DNA from: CBDCEG01 sp965215775
GTDB taxonomy: Bacteria; Pseudomonadota; Gammaproteobacteria; Cardiobacteriales; Ostreibacteriaceae
Reading direction: 5' to 3'
NCBI GenBank assembly: GCA_965215775.1
Contig: CBDCEG010000026.1
Span: 1 to 53,849 of the forward strand
Length of the DNA: 53,849 nt
Position numbers and translations under genes: made by a program. The notes beneath the pieces are model-generated. The model made no database searches and was not told the origin of the DNA. It was given only the letters and a program-made list of their open reading frames with translations. Positions 19,189-27,428 of this stretch are shown here, one piece after another. How positions within the stretch are numbered: position 1 is the stretch's first letter; each line of letters opens with the position of its first letter.

Positions 19189-19704
19189 ATGGCAATTAGA
19201 ATTCTAGGAATTGACCCAGGCTCAACAGTAACAGGTTATGCTATTATTGATATTAATGGCAAATCATCAGCTTATGTTGATAGCGGTTGCATTCGCTTGG
19301 GAAAAGATGAAATGCCAATTAGGTTAATGAAAATTCATCAAGGAATTTCTGAAATCATTCAAACTTATCAACCAAGGGAATTTGCTATTGAGCAAATTTT
19401 TATGCACGCAAATCCAAATTCTGCTCTAAAACTGGGGCAAGCAAGAGGGGTTGCTCTAGCAGTTGCCGCCTTAAATGGTATGCCAATTGGAGAATACGCC
19501 CCAACTGCAATAAAAAAAGCAGTTGTTGGAACAGGAGCAGCAAAAAAAGACCAAGTTCAATATATGGTAAAAGTTATTTTAGGTTTGCAAGGTAAAGTCC
19601 AAAGCGATGCTGCGGATGCACTTGCAATTGCACTAACCCATGCACACCATTTACAAACTTCAAATTCTAAACAGCAATCAGGACTGAAAAGTTCTTGGGA
19701 ATAG
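19189..19704 (+). CDS. ruvC: Holliday junction resolvase RuvC
   Basis: 171 residues, full length. Catalytic acids are visible: Asp in ILGIDPGSTVTGYA, Glu in FAIEQIFM, and the Asp pair in SDAADALAIALTHAHH. It resolves four-way junctions made by RecA and moved by RuvAB. ruvAB are not adjacent, unlike the common ruvCAB arrangement. There is no clear Shine-Dalgarno in front; the upstream spacer is a simple repeat. The downstream neighbour is the damaged vgrG, so this is the edge of the accessory island. Confidence 0.95.
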   Translation: MAIRILGIDPGSTVTGYAIIDINGKSSAYVDSGCIRLGKDEMPIRLMKIHQGISEIIQTYQPREFAIEQIFMHANPNSALKLGQARGVALAVAALNGMPIGEYAPTAIKKAVVGTGAAKKDQVQYMVKVILGLQGKVQSDAADALAIALTHAHHLQTSNSKQQSGLKSSWE

Positions 19705-19857
19705 AGATTTATTGATTAGAACAAATATGAAATTATAGGGTGCAAAACCATATTGTAATTGAGCTTTAGGTATAGTGAGTTATTTTATTAAATTTCACTT
19801 AATTAGATGTAAGAATATGCTACAATAATCACTTGAATATTTAATAATTTTGGAGAT

Positions 19858-21932
19858 ATGCTTTGATACAAAACTGATTATTTTTACGCGTTAAAAGTCA
19901 ATGCAGATATACCTGCGTTCCCTATTTTTGAAGTGGTTTCGTTTGATTTGACAGAAAATCTTTCTGAGCCTTTTCGTTTGGAGCTTGATATTTCAAGTTT
20001 TAATTCAAAAGTTGATTTTGCTGAGATTGTTGATAAACCTGCAACTCTTTCATTTTACACAGATAAAGACCGTGAAAACACCTGTTAGATTTGTTAATGG
20101 AATTGTAACTTCGTTGCTACAACGCGAATCTGGTTATCGTCGCACCCGTTGGACTATGGTGGTTGAGCCAAGTTTGGTGAGGGCTGATTTACAATCTGAT
20201 TGTAGAGTTTTCCAGCAAAAAAACGCACAAGAAATTATTGAAATAATCTTAAAAAAGAACAATATCCAAGGTTCAGAATTTGCTACAGCACAAGAAAAAT
20301 ATAAAACGCGTGAATATTGCTTACAATATCGTGAAAACCGATTTGAAATTTATTGAACGATTGGCGGCTGAAGAAGGAACTTATTATTATTTTGAGCATT
20401 TGAAAGATAAACATTTGATTAAATTCTCAAATCATACTGGTTTATCATTAAATGTTGGTGAAGTTGAATATAATTCAAAACCTAGTGGAAATCGTCCAAA
20501 TCCAGCTTTTCATCAACTACATTATCAGAAAAAAATCGCAACAACCAACCAAGTTATGCGAGATTATACTTTTACAAATCCTGATTATATTCAAGAACAT
20601 AACGATTTTGCACGCAATCAATTTGAAGCCGATCAATATGAGAAATACGATTATCCAGGGCGATACAAACGCGATGCACAAGGCAAGCCGTTTACCAAAT
20701 TCCGTTTAGAATACGAACGCAGAGAGTCAGAAATGGCGGTCGCAAAAGGCGATGAGCCAAAAATATTACTTGGAAATCGCATCTCAACCAAAGGTCATCG
20801 ACGCAAAGAATTTGACCGAGAATGGTTTGTTATTGGGGTTTCACAACGAGGCGTGCAAAATACTTCACAACAAGAAGAAAACACCGAAGCTGGAAATAGT
20901 TATGAAAATATTGTCAAATTAATTCCTGCAGAAAACCAATGGCGACCAACTCCACAACACAAGCCAGTTGTTGATGGACCACAAATTGCACATATTGTTG
21001 GACCAAAAAATGAAGAGATTTATTGCGACGAATTCGGCAGAGTAAAAATCCAATTTCCTTGGGATAGATTAGGTAAAAATGATGAACTTAGCTCTTGCTG
21101 GGTAAGGGTTTCACAAGCTTGGGCAGGTGCTAGATTTGGAAATATTGCAATTCCACGAATTGGACACGAAGTTATCGTAAGTTTTTTGGAAGGAGATCCT
21201 GATCAGCCAATAATCACAGGGCGAACTTTTCACGCAAATACTTTGCCAATTTATGATTTACCTTTGCATAAAACTAGAATGTCAATTCAGTCCAAAACCC
21301 ATAAGGGCGATGGGTTTAACGAGCTTAGATTTGAAGATGCAACCAACGCTGAAGAGGTTTATATTCATGCAGAAAAAGACCAAAATAATGTTGTAAAAAA
21401 TAACGAAACCACAACGGTTGGCGTAAATAGAACTGAAAATATTGGCGTTGATGAAGAGGTTACGATTGGAAACGACCAAACTTATACAATTGGAAATGAT
21501 GATAAATTAACAGTTGGACACGACCAAAAATTAACAGTTATCAGAAATCAAGAAAATGAAATCCAAAAAGATAAAATTACCAAAATTGGAAATCATAGAT
21601 GGGACGAAACTTTTGCAAATCACACTATAAAAACAGGTGGAAATCACGACCAAACAACCAACGGAAAGCATAGCCTCAAAGCAGGAACTAGCATAAAAAC
21701 TATTACCAAAACGCATACGCTTTCAGCGAGTGAGAAAACTATAATTAAAGGACCTGGCGGAACTATTATTATTGATGATAGTGGAATTCAGTTAAAAGGT
21801 GTGGTTACTGTAAAAGGCAGTTTTAGTGTGCAAGGAGGAAACCCAGAAGCTGTTGAGACTGCTAATCTGAGAGTTAATTCAGGTAAGCCTTTTTGCATGT
21901 CTTGTTTTTTAATGAAGATGGGGATTACTTAA
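19858..21932 (+). pseudogene. vgrG: VgrG-type T6SS spike gene with an early stop and two frameshifts
   Basis: Reads as a VgrG (Rhs/gp27-gp5 type) only when three frames are joined. Frame 1 gives TDYFYALKVNADIPAFP and the strand LSEPFRLELDISSF, but a TGA lies at codon 3. The shift at the A run 20075-20078 leads into PVRFVNGIVTSLLQRES. The shift at 20334-20337 leads into DLKFIERLAAEEGTYYYFEH. From there one frame runs to the end: gp5 OB fold (QFPWDRLGKNDELSSCWVRV..AGARFGNIAIPRIGHEVIVSF), a beta-helix of TxGxxxxxxI repeats, and a final KPFCMSC. Removing one A at each shift restores the frame. The spike punctures target membranes and carries the effector. The intact adaptor and effector genes follow 3 bp downstream. 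Confidence 0.9.
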
Positions 21933-21935
21933 ATT

Positions 21936-22916
21936 ATGAATAAAGAACTAATAACAAACTATAAAAAACTACTTTTCCCATCAAAAGGAACTAATTTAAA
22001 AACTTATGCATTGATTGATAGCTTGAGGGATAAAGAGGTTATTAATAAAGTATTTCTTTCAGATTTAAAATACAAATACCTTTGGCATGATGAGTTATTT
22101 ATAAATTCTCAAAAGATACCTATATTTTTAGTTGAATTACAAAAGGATAATGATATTTTAGATTATTTACTAAGTAAAACTAAGGAGAGTATAGCAACTT
22201 ATTTTATAAGCTCTTGTTCATTAAAAGAATTACAAGGTTATTATAGTAAATTTACACATGCGAATATTGAAGTTAAACCTGATGATTTTAGAAAAGGAAT
22301 TTTTGGATTTTATGACCCTAATATATTACCAAATTATATTCAAACACTTTATAACCAAGAAAAAATAAATGAAGTTTTTGCTGGAATTAACGCTTGGTTA
22401 AGCCCGTGTATTGAAAGTAATAACTCACTTTTTGTTGCTTTTAAAGATAAGCTTGGTAATTTAAATAATAAGACTTTGCTTTTAGAGAATTTAGAAGATA
22501 AAGATATTTTTCATGATAAGTTAGAGCAAGCAGGAAAAATAGAACTACAACCACATGAAATATATATTGATAGAAAGCAGATTGAGATTTTTGATTATTT
22601 TGAGAAAATTAGATATATTAATGGTGTTTTAAGGGAGTATAAAGTTGAAGGGCAAGTATTTTATTTTAATGAAGAGAGAAATAAGGAATTAGCCTATGGT
22701 TTATATGATGAAGCTAAATCTTTAGATATTGTCTCTGAAGCAGGTATTTATAGATATATATTACTTGGCTTAACAGTATTGAGACCTATGAATGAATTGA
22801 AACGCTATAGAAATATAGTTGATTTACCCAATGAAGCAGATAAAATAAAAGTTATGAATAAGATGATGAATGAAATAATAGAGAGAAGGAGGAAAGTTAA
22901 TGTCGGATGTAATTAA
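21936..22916 (+). CDS. DUF4123 T6SS adaptor/chaperone (Tap/TEC-like)
   Basis: 326 residues. The diagnostic DUF4123 core is FRKGIFGFYDPNILPNYIQTL followed by EVFAGINAWLSPCIE, corresponding to the family FRFYDPRVL...f..i..W. These cytoplasmic proteins load a specific effector onto the VgrG tip. The position, between vgrG (3 bp away) and the probable effector (17-bp overlap), is the classical vgrG-adaptor-effector order. The C-terminal 110 residues are helical and probably bind the effector. Unlike vgrG, it is intact. Confidence 0.85.
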   Translation: MNKELITNYKKLLFPSKGTNLKTYALIDSLRDKEVINKVFLSDLKYKYLWHDELFINSQKIPIFLVELQKDNDILDYLLSKTKESIATYFISSCSLKELQGYYSKFTHANIEVKPDDFRKGIFGFYDPNILPNYIQTLYNQEKINEVFAGINAWLSPCIESNNSLFVAFKDKLGNLNNKTLLLENLEDKDIFHDKLEQAGKIELQPHEIYIDRKQIEIFDYFEKIRYINGVLREYKVEGQVFYFNEERNKELAYGLYDEAKSLDIVSEAGIYRYILLGLTVLRPMNELKRYRNIVDLPNEADKIKVMNKMMNEIIERRRKVNVGCN

Positions 22917-23640
22917 AATTAAATATTCTAATCAGATTGCAGGAAGCTGTATTAGTAGTAATTGTGAAGCATATGTATCTAGTACAGATAAAACTGGGTG
23001 GCTTTTAGTATCTCATAGTGATAAAGGTGGTGAACCATTATTTGCTTTACCGAAACATTTAAAAGTAAAAATAAGAGGTCTAGAAAATGGAAGAGTACAA
23101 TTTACAGTTTTAGAGGGGAGACTGAAAGATGAAAAAGGTAGTGTTATCCAAAAAGGAGGTCCACATTTTAACACAATAAACCCACACAAAAAAGCAGCAA
23201 AGTTGACACTAAATTTAACTACAAAAAAGCTTTCGTATAATGGCAAAGAAATAGATGCTTTTACACAAGAGTATGCCGAATCTAATGGAGGTGTATTGGA
23301 CCCATTACCATTTGGTATATGGAAGATAGAAATAGCTGATTCACCACATAAGCTAGGTGAAGGATATCTAGAATTTACAAATTTTGCCACTACTTGGTTC
23401 CCAATTGAAAAATCTGGTGGTACTTTAGATAGATATGTTCATGTTGGTTCTTTGTCTCATGGATGTGCAACAGTAGGGATTAATAAAATAAGGGCAAAAG
23501 ATTTTAACCCTAATGATAACACGTTGAACTGGGTTAGATCACATAGCGCAAAATTTACGACATGGACTGATTTGTATGAATATTTAATCAAGTCAAGATT
23601 AGATGATAAACATGTAGGGACAATAGAGGTAATAAAATGA
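22900..23640 (+). CDS. Probable T6SS effector with YkuD-like L,D-transpeptidase active site (Tlde-like)
   Basis: 246 residues, no signal peptide, as expected for a T6SS cargo. The C-terminal half resembles a YkuD-type fold: PLPFGIWKIEIADSPHKLG..., then RYVHVGSLSHGCATVGI, with His181 and Cys189 in an SHGC motif. The usual arginine after HGC is replaced. Residues 1-100 form an unrecognised N-terminal domain, possibly for adaptor loading. Known Tlde1 effectors use this fold to alter tetrapeptide stems and block crosslinking in the target periplasm. A strong AAGGAGG lies 7 bases before the ATG, which overlaps the adaptor gene. The next gene overlaps by 4 bp and encodes a lipoprotein. The call as effector is inference from motif and context. 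Confidence 0.7.
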   Translation: MSDVIKIKYSNQIAGSCISSNCEAYVSSTDKTGWLLVSHSDKGGEPLFALPKHLKVKIRGLENGRVQFTVLEGRLKDEKGSVIQKGGPHFNTINPHKKAAKLTLNLTTKKLSYNGKEIDAFTQEYAESNGGVLDPLPFGIWKIEIADSPHKLGEGYLEFTNFATTWFPIEKSGGTLDRYVHVGSLSHGCATVGINKIRAKDFNPNDNTLNWVRSHSAKFTTWTDLYEYLIKSRLDDKHVGTIEVIK

Positions 23641-24092
23641 TAAAACACATAATACTTATGTTTTATATAATGTTTTTTTTAAATGGATGTGGGGGGAAAG
23701 ATATTACTTTTCCTTCTTCATGTGCAACTCCGACAAAGCCAATCGATATTGTATGTCGAGACTTCTTAAAACATTTGAATATAGAACAATTAGAATACCA
23801 AAAATGCGAATTAGTAGAAGCGGTTCCTGCTGGTTTGTTTGAGGCCACTTATTTTATAAAAGAAGAAAGTGCAGATTTCGTTGAAAAAGAATTAATAAAA
23901 AAAGTAAATATACAAAATTTTACAAATTTAAATGCAATACAATTAACAAAATATGTATCAAAAGCAAATTTTTGTATGGACAATGTAGAAGTTTCTTTAT
24001 TTGTTTATCTTAAAAATAATCCATTAGGTACTTCTGATATTAATAACAAAGACTATAAAATAGTAGCTCAAGTAGCTGCGGGAGATATCTAA
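23637..24092 (+). CDS. Small lipoprotein, candidate immunity protein for the YkuD-like effector
   Basis: 151 residues. The N-terminus is a lipoprotein signal (ILMFYIMFFLNGC|GGK) with a cleavable lipobox LNGC, placing it in the periplasm, where a peptidoglycan-acting effector would strike. The mature part has several cysteines (SSCATP, VCRDF, KCELV, NFCMD). The start overlaps the effector stop by 4 bp (ATGA). I do not recognise the family; immunity function is inferred from position and location. The present stop may be a recent truncation: after VAQVAAGD the +2 frame continues with YLKVETLNSVDVYVK, which looks like the next strand. Confidence 0.65.
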   Translation: MIKHIILMFYIMFFLNGCGGKDITFPSSCATPTKPIDIVCRDFLKHLNIEQLEYQKCELVEAVPAGLFEATYFIKEESADFVEKELIKKVNIQNFTNLNAIQLTKYVSKANFCMDNVEVSLFVYLKNNPLGTSDINNKDYKIVAQVAAGDI

Positions 24093-24124
24093 AAGTTGAA
24101 ACTTTAAATAGTGTTGATGTTTAT

Positions 24125-24526
24125 GTGAAAGATGATAAAAACACTACTCCTCCCTCTCCTGTACTTCTTGACCTACTTTTTACCCTTGTTGCCAATGAAA
24201 AAATGGTATATAAACATATCTTAGACAATGCTGACATCATACCCTGGGGTGTGCTAGAGACTGTTACGTGGGGAGAGGTTGATACGCTAGTAAGAAGCCT
24301 TAGACATGCTTTTGAAAACATTGTTACCATAATAAGGTCAAGACATGTAGAGGATATGACTCAACCTTATGTATGGCAAGGATATAGTGATGATGCACAT
24401 AAAACAGTAGGAGAGGTTTACAACAGAGGAGATATACCTTATTTACTTATAGAGTCTCACTCTACAAGTAGAAGGTGTATGCATAAAGAGATCAAACAAT
24501 TCATAAAAGAGCAGACATCATGTTAA
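24125..24526 (+). CDS. Hypothetical protein of foreign base composition, possible gene fusion or fragment
   Basis: 133 residues from a GTG at 24125, though the frame is open back to about 24072. The first residues (KDDKNTTPPSP) follow a stretch that looks like the lost tail of the preceding lipoprotein. The rest (VLLDLLFTLVANEKMVYKHI to IKQFIKEQTSC) matches nothing I know and is helical and soluble. Codon use is more G+C-rich (CTT, CTA, CCC, GGG) than in neighbours, suggesting transfer. It overlaps the next small gene by 7 bp. It may be a genuine short gene or the remains of one whose start was replaced. Confidence 0.45.
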   Translation: MKDDKNTTPPSPVLLDLLFTLVANEKMVYKHILDNADIIPWGVLETVTWGEVDTLVRSLRHAFENIVTIIRSRHVEDMTQPYVWQGYSDDAHKTVGEVYNRGDIPYLLIESHSTSRRCMHKEIKQFIKEQTSC

Positions 24527-24669
24527 AAAGTATTTTACTGGGATTACTAGCACTTACATTAAATCTTCAGGCACAAACTAAAGAACAAAAGGAGTTTATA
24601 GACTACTGTATGCACGAAGCAAATGAAGCACAAATGCATACCATCAGGAAAATAGCAAACGATCTGTAA
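24520..24669 (+). CDS. Small exported protein or 5' fragment, 49 residues
   Basis: An ATG inside the end of the previous gene (ATGTTAA overlap) starts a 49-residue frame with a clean signal peptide (MLKSILLGLLALTLNLQAQ). About 30 residues follow, containing FIDYCMHEANEAQMHTI, ending at TAA. The stop is immediately followed by the left copy of the 30-nt direct repeat at 24670, so the gene may have been cut there. Function is unknown. The overlap with the upstream gene supports both being real and translated together. Confidence 0.45.
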   Translation: MLKSILLGLLALTLNLQAQTKEQKEFIDYCMHEANEAQMHTIRKIANDL

Positions 24670-24699
24670 TGGTCTAATTTTATGGAACACTTTTTAAGC
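24670..24699 (+). repeat. Left copy of imperfect 30-bp direct repeat
   Basis: Begins TGGTCTAATTTTATGGAACA and matches the sequence at 25177-25206 in 24 of 30 positions in the same orientation. The TTTTATGGRACA core looks like the tip of an insertion sequence, but no transposase lies beside it. Confidence 0.6.
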
Positions 24700-24707
24700 G
24701 ACATTTA

Positions 24708-25259
24708 TCATTCTATTAAATTTTTTAAATTCTTTAAATTCTTTAAATCAACTCTAATGATACTTAGCCATTCTAGTTTTGTTAAATTTTTTATAAAATT
24801 CGTATTGTAATTCCAATCTGAAAAACTAAGTGATTCCAAAGTAGTTACCCCCCCAAGAAGTGATATGTCTTGTAATTGATAGTTAGAGTATAATGTTAAA
24901 CTCTTTAGCTTTTTCAAGCCCAAAAGAGACTTTATCTCCGTGATAGGATTGTCACTCAAGTCTATATTTGTCAATTCTGTCAATTGGGCTAAAGGAGTGA
25001 TATCTGTAATATTATTGCCGCTTAATGATACTCGAGTCGTTCTTTTAAAATATTTAAGAGGGCTAATGTCTGTAATATTTGAATTTCTAAGAGTAATCAT
25101 ACCAGAACCCATGGATTCAATAGGCACAAAAGATCTTGCAAGATAGTTACAAGCCCTTTCTTTTGTTGGCTTGAAGTGGTTCAATTTTATGGGACAGATT
25201 TTTAGCTTATAATACACTTCTTTAATATTGGTTGGTTTGTAAATATATGATTTACCCAA
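24708..25259 (-). pseudogene. Leucine-rich-repeat protein fragment
   Basis: The frame covers 183 residues, of which about 50-175 are internalin-type LRRs: ITDISPL, LSGNNITDITPLAQL, IDLSDNPITEIKSLLGL, LTLYSNYQLQDISLLGG. The first 50 residues (KSYIYKPTNIKEV...) have no LRR character and are partly encoded by the 30-bp repeat at 25177-25206, so the start is probably accidental. The tail (LKNLKNLKNLIE) is a short slippage repeat. There is no signal peptide, although such LRR proteins are normally exported. I read this as the 3' part of a larger LRR gene left after a rearrangement; a real small gene is less likely. Confidence 0.5.
25177..25206 (+). repeat. Right copy of imperfect 30-bp direct repeat
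   Basis: Begins TGGTTCAATTTTATGGGACA, 24/30 identical to 24670-24699 and in the same direction. The two copies bracket the LRR core, 477 bp apart. Same-orientation copies suggest two separate IS-end remnants, or recombination between two elements. Confidence 0.6.
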
Positions 25260-25387
25260 CTAAAAAAAATAATTTACACGGTGATGTTTTACACATTTAC
25301 AAAAAAATATTCTATTTGATTATAATTTGGTTGAATTTAGGTTTCTTGTTAAACTTAGTTATTTAAAAATCTAAATAATACAAAAAA

Positions 25388-25984
25388 GTGAAAAAAATAA
25401 TTGGTTTAACTGGTGGGATAGCAAGTGGGAAAACACTTGCAGCTAATTATTTGGAAAAACTTGGCGCATTTATAGTTGATGCTGATATTGTTGCTCGTGA
25501 GGTGGTTTTACCCTTTTCTGAAATAAATTCACAAATAGCTAAATTATTAGGTAAAGATAGTTTGTTAGAAGATGGAAATTTAAATAGAAAGAAAATAAAA
25601 CAACTTATATTTAATGATAAAATTCTCCTGAGAAGTTATGAAAGCATAATTATGCCAGCTATTAGAAAAAGTATTTTGGATAAATTAAAAACCACACCAA
25701 TTAAAGCAAGTTATACTTTATTAGTTGCCCCATTGTTATTTGAAAAAGGGATTTATGAGGTTTGTGATAAAACTGTTGTTATTGATATTGATGAGAATAT
25801 TCAAATAAAACGAGCAATGAGCCGTGATAATGCAAACAAAGAAATGATTGAGAAAATAGTAGCTTCACAAATGCCACAAATAGAAAAAAACAATTTAGCA
25901 GATTTTGTTATTACAAATAATTCTGATAAAAAAACACTTTATAAAAAGTTAGATAAATTACACAAAGAGATTTTAAGCCTATGA
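25388..25984 (+). CDS. coaE: Dephospho-CoA kinase
   Basis: 198 residues from a GTG start; no ATG fits, and MKKIIGLTGGIASGKT is the family N-terminus. It has the P-loop GGIASGKT, DADIVAREVV (substrate aspartate), and the LVAPLLFEKGIYEVCDKTVVIDI lid region. It phosphorylates dephospho-CoA in the last step of coenzyme A synthesis in the cytoplasm. Its stop overlaps the next gene's ATG by four bases. It marks the return to core genes after the accessory island. Confidence 0.95.
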   Translation: MKKIIGLTGGIASGKTLAANYLEKLGAFIVDADIVAREVVLPFSEINSQIAKLLGKDSLLEDGNLNRKKIKQLIFNDKILLRSYESIIMPAIRKSILDKLKTTPIKASYTLLVAPLLFEKGIYEVCDKTVVIDIDENIQIKRAMSRDNANKEMIEKIVASQMPQIEKNNLADFVITNNSDKKTLYKKLDKLHKEILSL

Positions 25985-27396
25985 AAAACAAAATAAATAA
26001 AAATAATTCCAAATCAAATCATAAAATATATTATATTTTAGTAAGTTTATTATTAGTTATAAGTTGTGCTACAAAGCCAATTGCACATAGTTCTAATGCT
26101 GAGTTTAAATTAGTAAAAGCCTTTGAGCAAACTCAAAGCATACATAAATTAGAGGTTGTGGAAAGTTTGTCAGAGTTATTTGATGATGAAAATATATCTC
26201 AAATTATAAAACTTGTTCGTGAAAATAATTTCTCAATAAAAGCTGCCAAAGAAAATATAAAAGCAGCTGATTTTGGTATAGAAATTAGTAAAGCTAGCTT
26301 ATTGCCAAATTTGAATTTTTCTGGAAATAAATCATCAACTAATCGTGAAATAAGACAACAAAGAACAACAAGCAATAGTTATAGAGTTTCTTTGGATAGC
26401 TCTTGGGAATTGGATATTTGGGGCAGAAATAAAAACCAATTGCAGTCTTCTGAAATTTCTAAACAAATTCAACAGCAAAAGCTTGAAAGCTTGGAACAGT
26501 CTTTGGTTTCACAAGCAATACAAGTTTATTTTCAAACAATTAGTGCGAAAAAAACTCTAAGAATAAATCAAAGCCAACAACGAAGTATAAGGCAGTTAGA
26601 GAAAGTAATAAGAGGTCAAGTTTCTCTTGGTTTGTCTGGAACGGCAGATTTAAATAATGCCAAAGTAAGCTCGTTAAATGCAAAAACTAGAGTGCAACAA
26701 GCTAAGTTAAATTATAATAAATCAGTTAGAACGCTTAATATATTATTAGGTTTGTATCCAAGTGAAAAGTTACCTCAAGGGTTTAAAAAAGTTAAAAGAT
26801 ATCCAAAAATAAATAAAATAATTTTGGCTGAAATTCCATCAGAAGTTCTACTAAAAAGACCAGATATTAAACAAAGTTATTTAAGCGTTATGCAGTTAGA
26901 TAAAGTGGCTTTGATTGCTTATAAAGATATGTTTCCTAAGTTTAATTTGACTGCTTCACTTGGGCGAACAACTGATAAATTACGCAATTTAACTAACGGT
27001 AGTTTAAATGTTTGGACGCTTGCTTTTGGGGTTGTTGCACCAATTTTTGATGCAGGAAGAAGAAAGGCTAGAGTTGGGCAAGCTAAATCTCAATCAAATT
27101 CAGCTTATAACAATTATCAGCAGGTTGTTTTGAATGCATTGTTAGAAGTTGAAAATGCTTTAAATAACAATAGTTCACTAAAAAAACAACTTAGATTAGC
27201 AAAAAGCTCACTTTATAATTCAAAAGCAGTAGAACGCCAAGCTAAAACAAATTATAGCAACGGTGTGAGCAGTATATTTGAATTATTAAACGCAAAATCA
27301 GCAAGGTATAATGCAGAACAGTTTTTGGAAAATATAAAGCTTCAACAATATCAAAGTAGAGTTTCATTAGCACTTGCTTTGGGAAAAGCTTATTAA
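25981..27396 (+). CDS. Outer-membrane efflux lipoprotein of the NodT/TolC family
   Basis: 471 residues. A lipobox is present after a hydrophobic stretch (YYILVSLLLVISC|ATK). The body is the two-fold OEP repeat: IIKLVRENNFSIKAAKENIKAA, then LLPNLNFSGNKS and the second-half QAKTNYSNGVSSIFELLNAKSARYNAE. Landmarks LLKRPDIKQSYLSVM and VVAPIFDAGRRKARVGQAK are typical of RND-pump outer-membrane factors. It would form the trimeric exit duct of a tripartite exporter. No membrane-fusion or pump gene is adjacent, so its partner lies elsewhere. The ATGA overlap with coaE indicates cotranscription. Confidence 0.9.
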   Translation: MKNKINKNNSKSNHKIYYILVSLLLVISCATKPIAHSSNAEFKLVKAFEQTQSIHKLEVVESLSELFDDENISQIIKLVRENNFSIKAAKENIKAADFGIEISKASLLPNLNFSGNKSSTNREIRQQRTTSNSYRVSLDSSWELDIWGRNKNQLQSSEISKQIQQQKLESLEQSLVSQAIQVYFQTISAKKTLRINQSQQRSIRQLEKVIRGQVSLGLSGTADLNNAKVSSLNAKTRVQQAKLNYNKSVRTLNILLGLYPSEKLPQGFKKVKRYPKINKIILAEIPSEVLLKRPDIKQSYLSVMQLDKVALIAYKDMFPKFNLTASLGRTTDKLRNLTNGSLNVWTLAFGVVAPIFDAGRRKARVGQAKSQSNSAYNNYQQVVLNALLEVENALNNNSSLKKQLRLAKSSLYNSKAVERQAKTNYSNGVSSIFELLNAKSARYNAEQFLENIKLQQYQSRVSLALALGKAY

Positions 27397-27428
27397 TTTA
27401 AAAACTAATAAGATAAAACTAATAACCA

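Noticed and set aside
25981..27396. A full tripartite efflux operon around the NodT-type gene
   Set aside because: No membrane-fusion or RND/ABC pump gene is adjacent; the neighbours are coaE and a CDF transporter.
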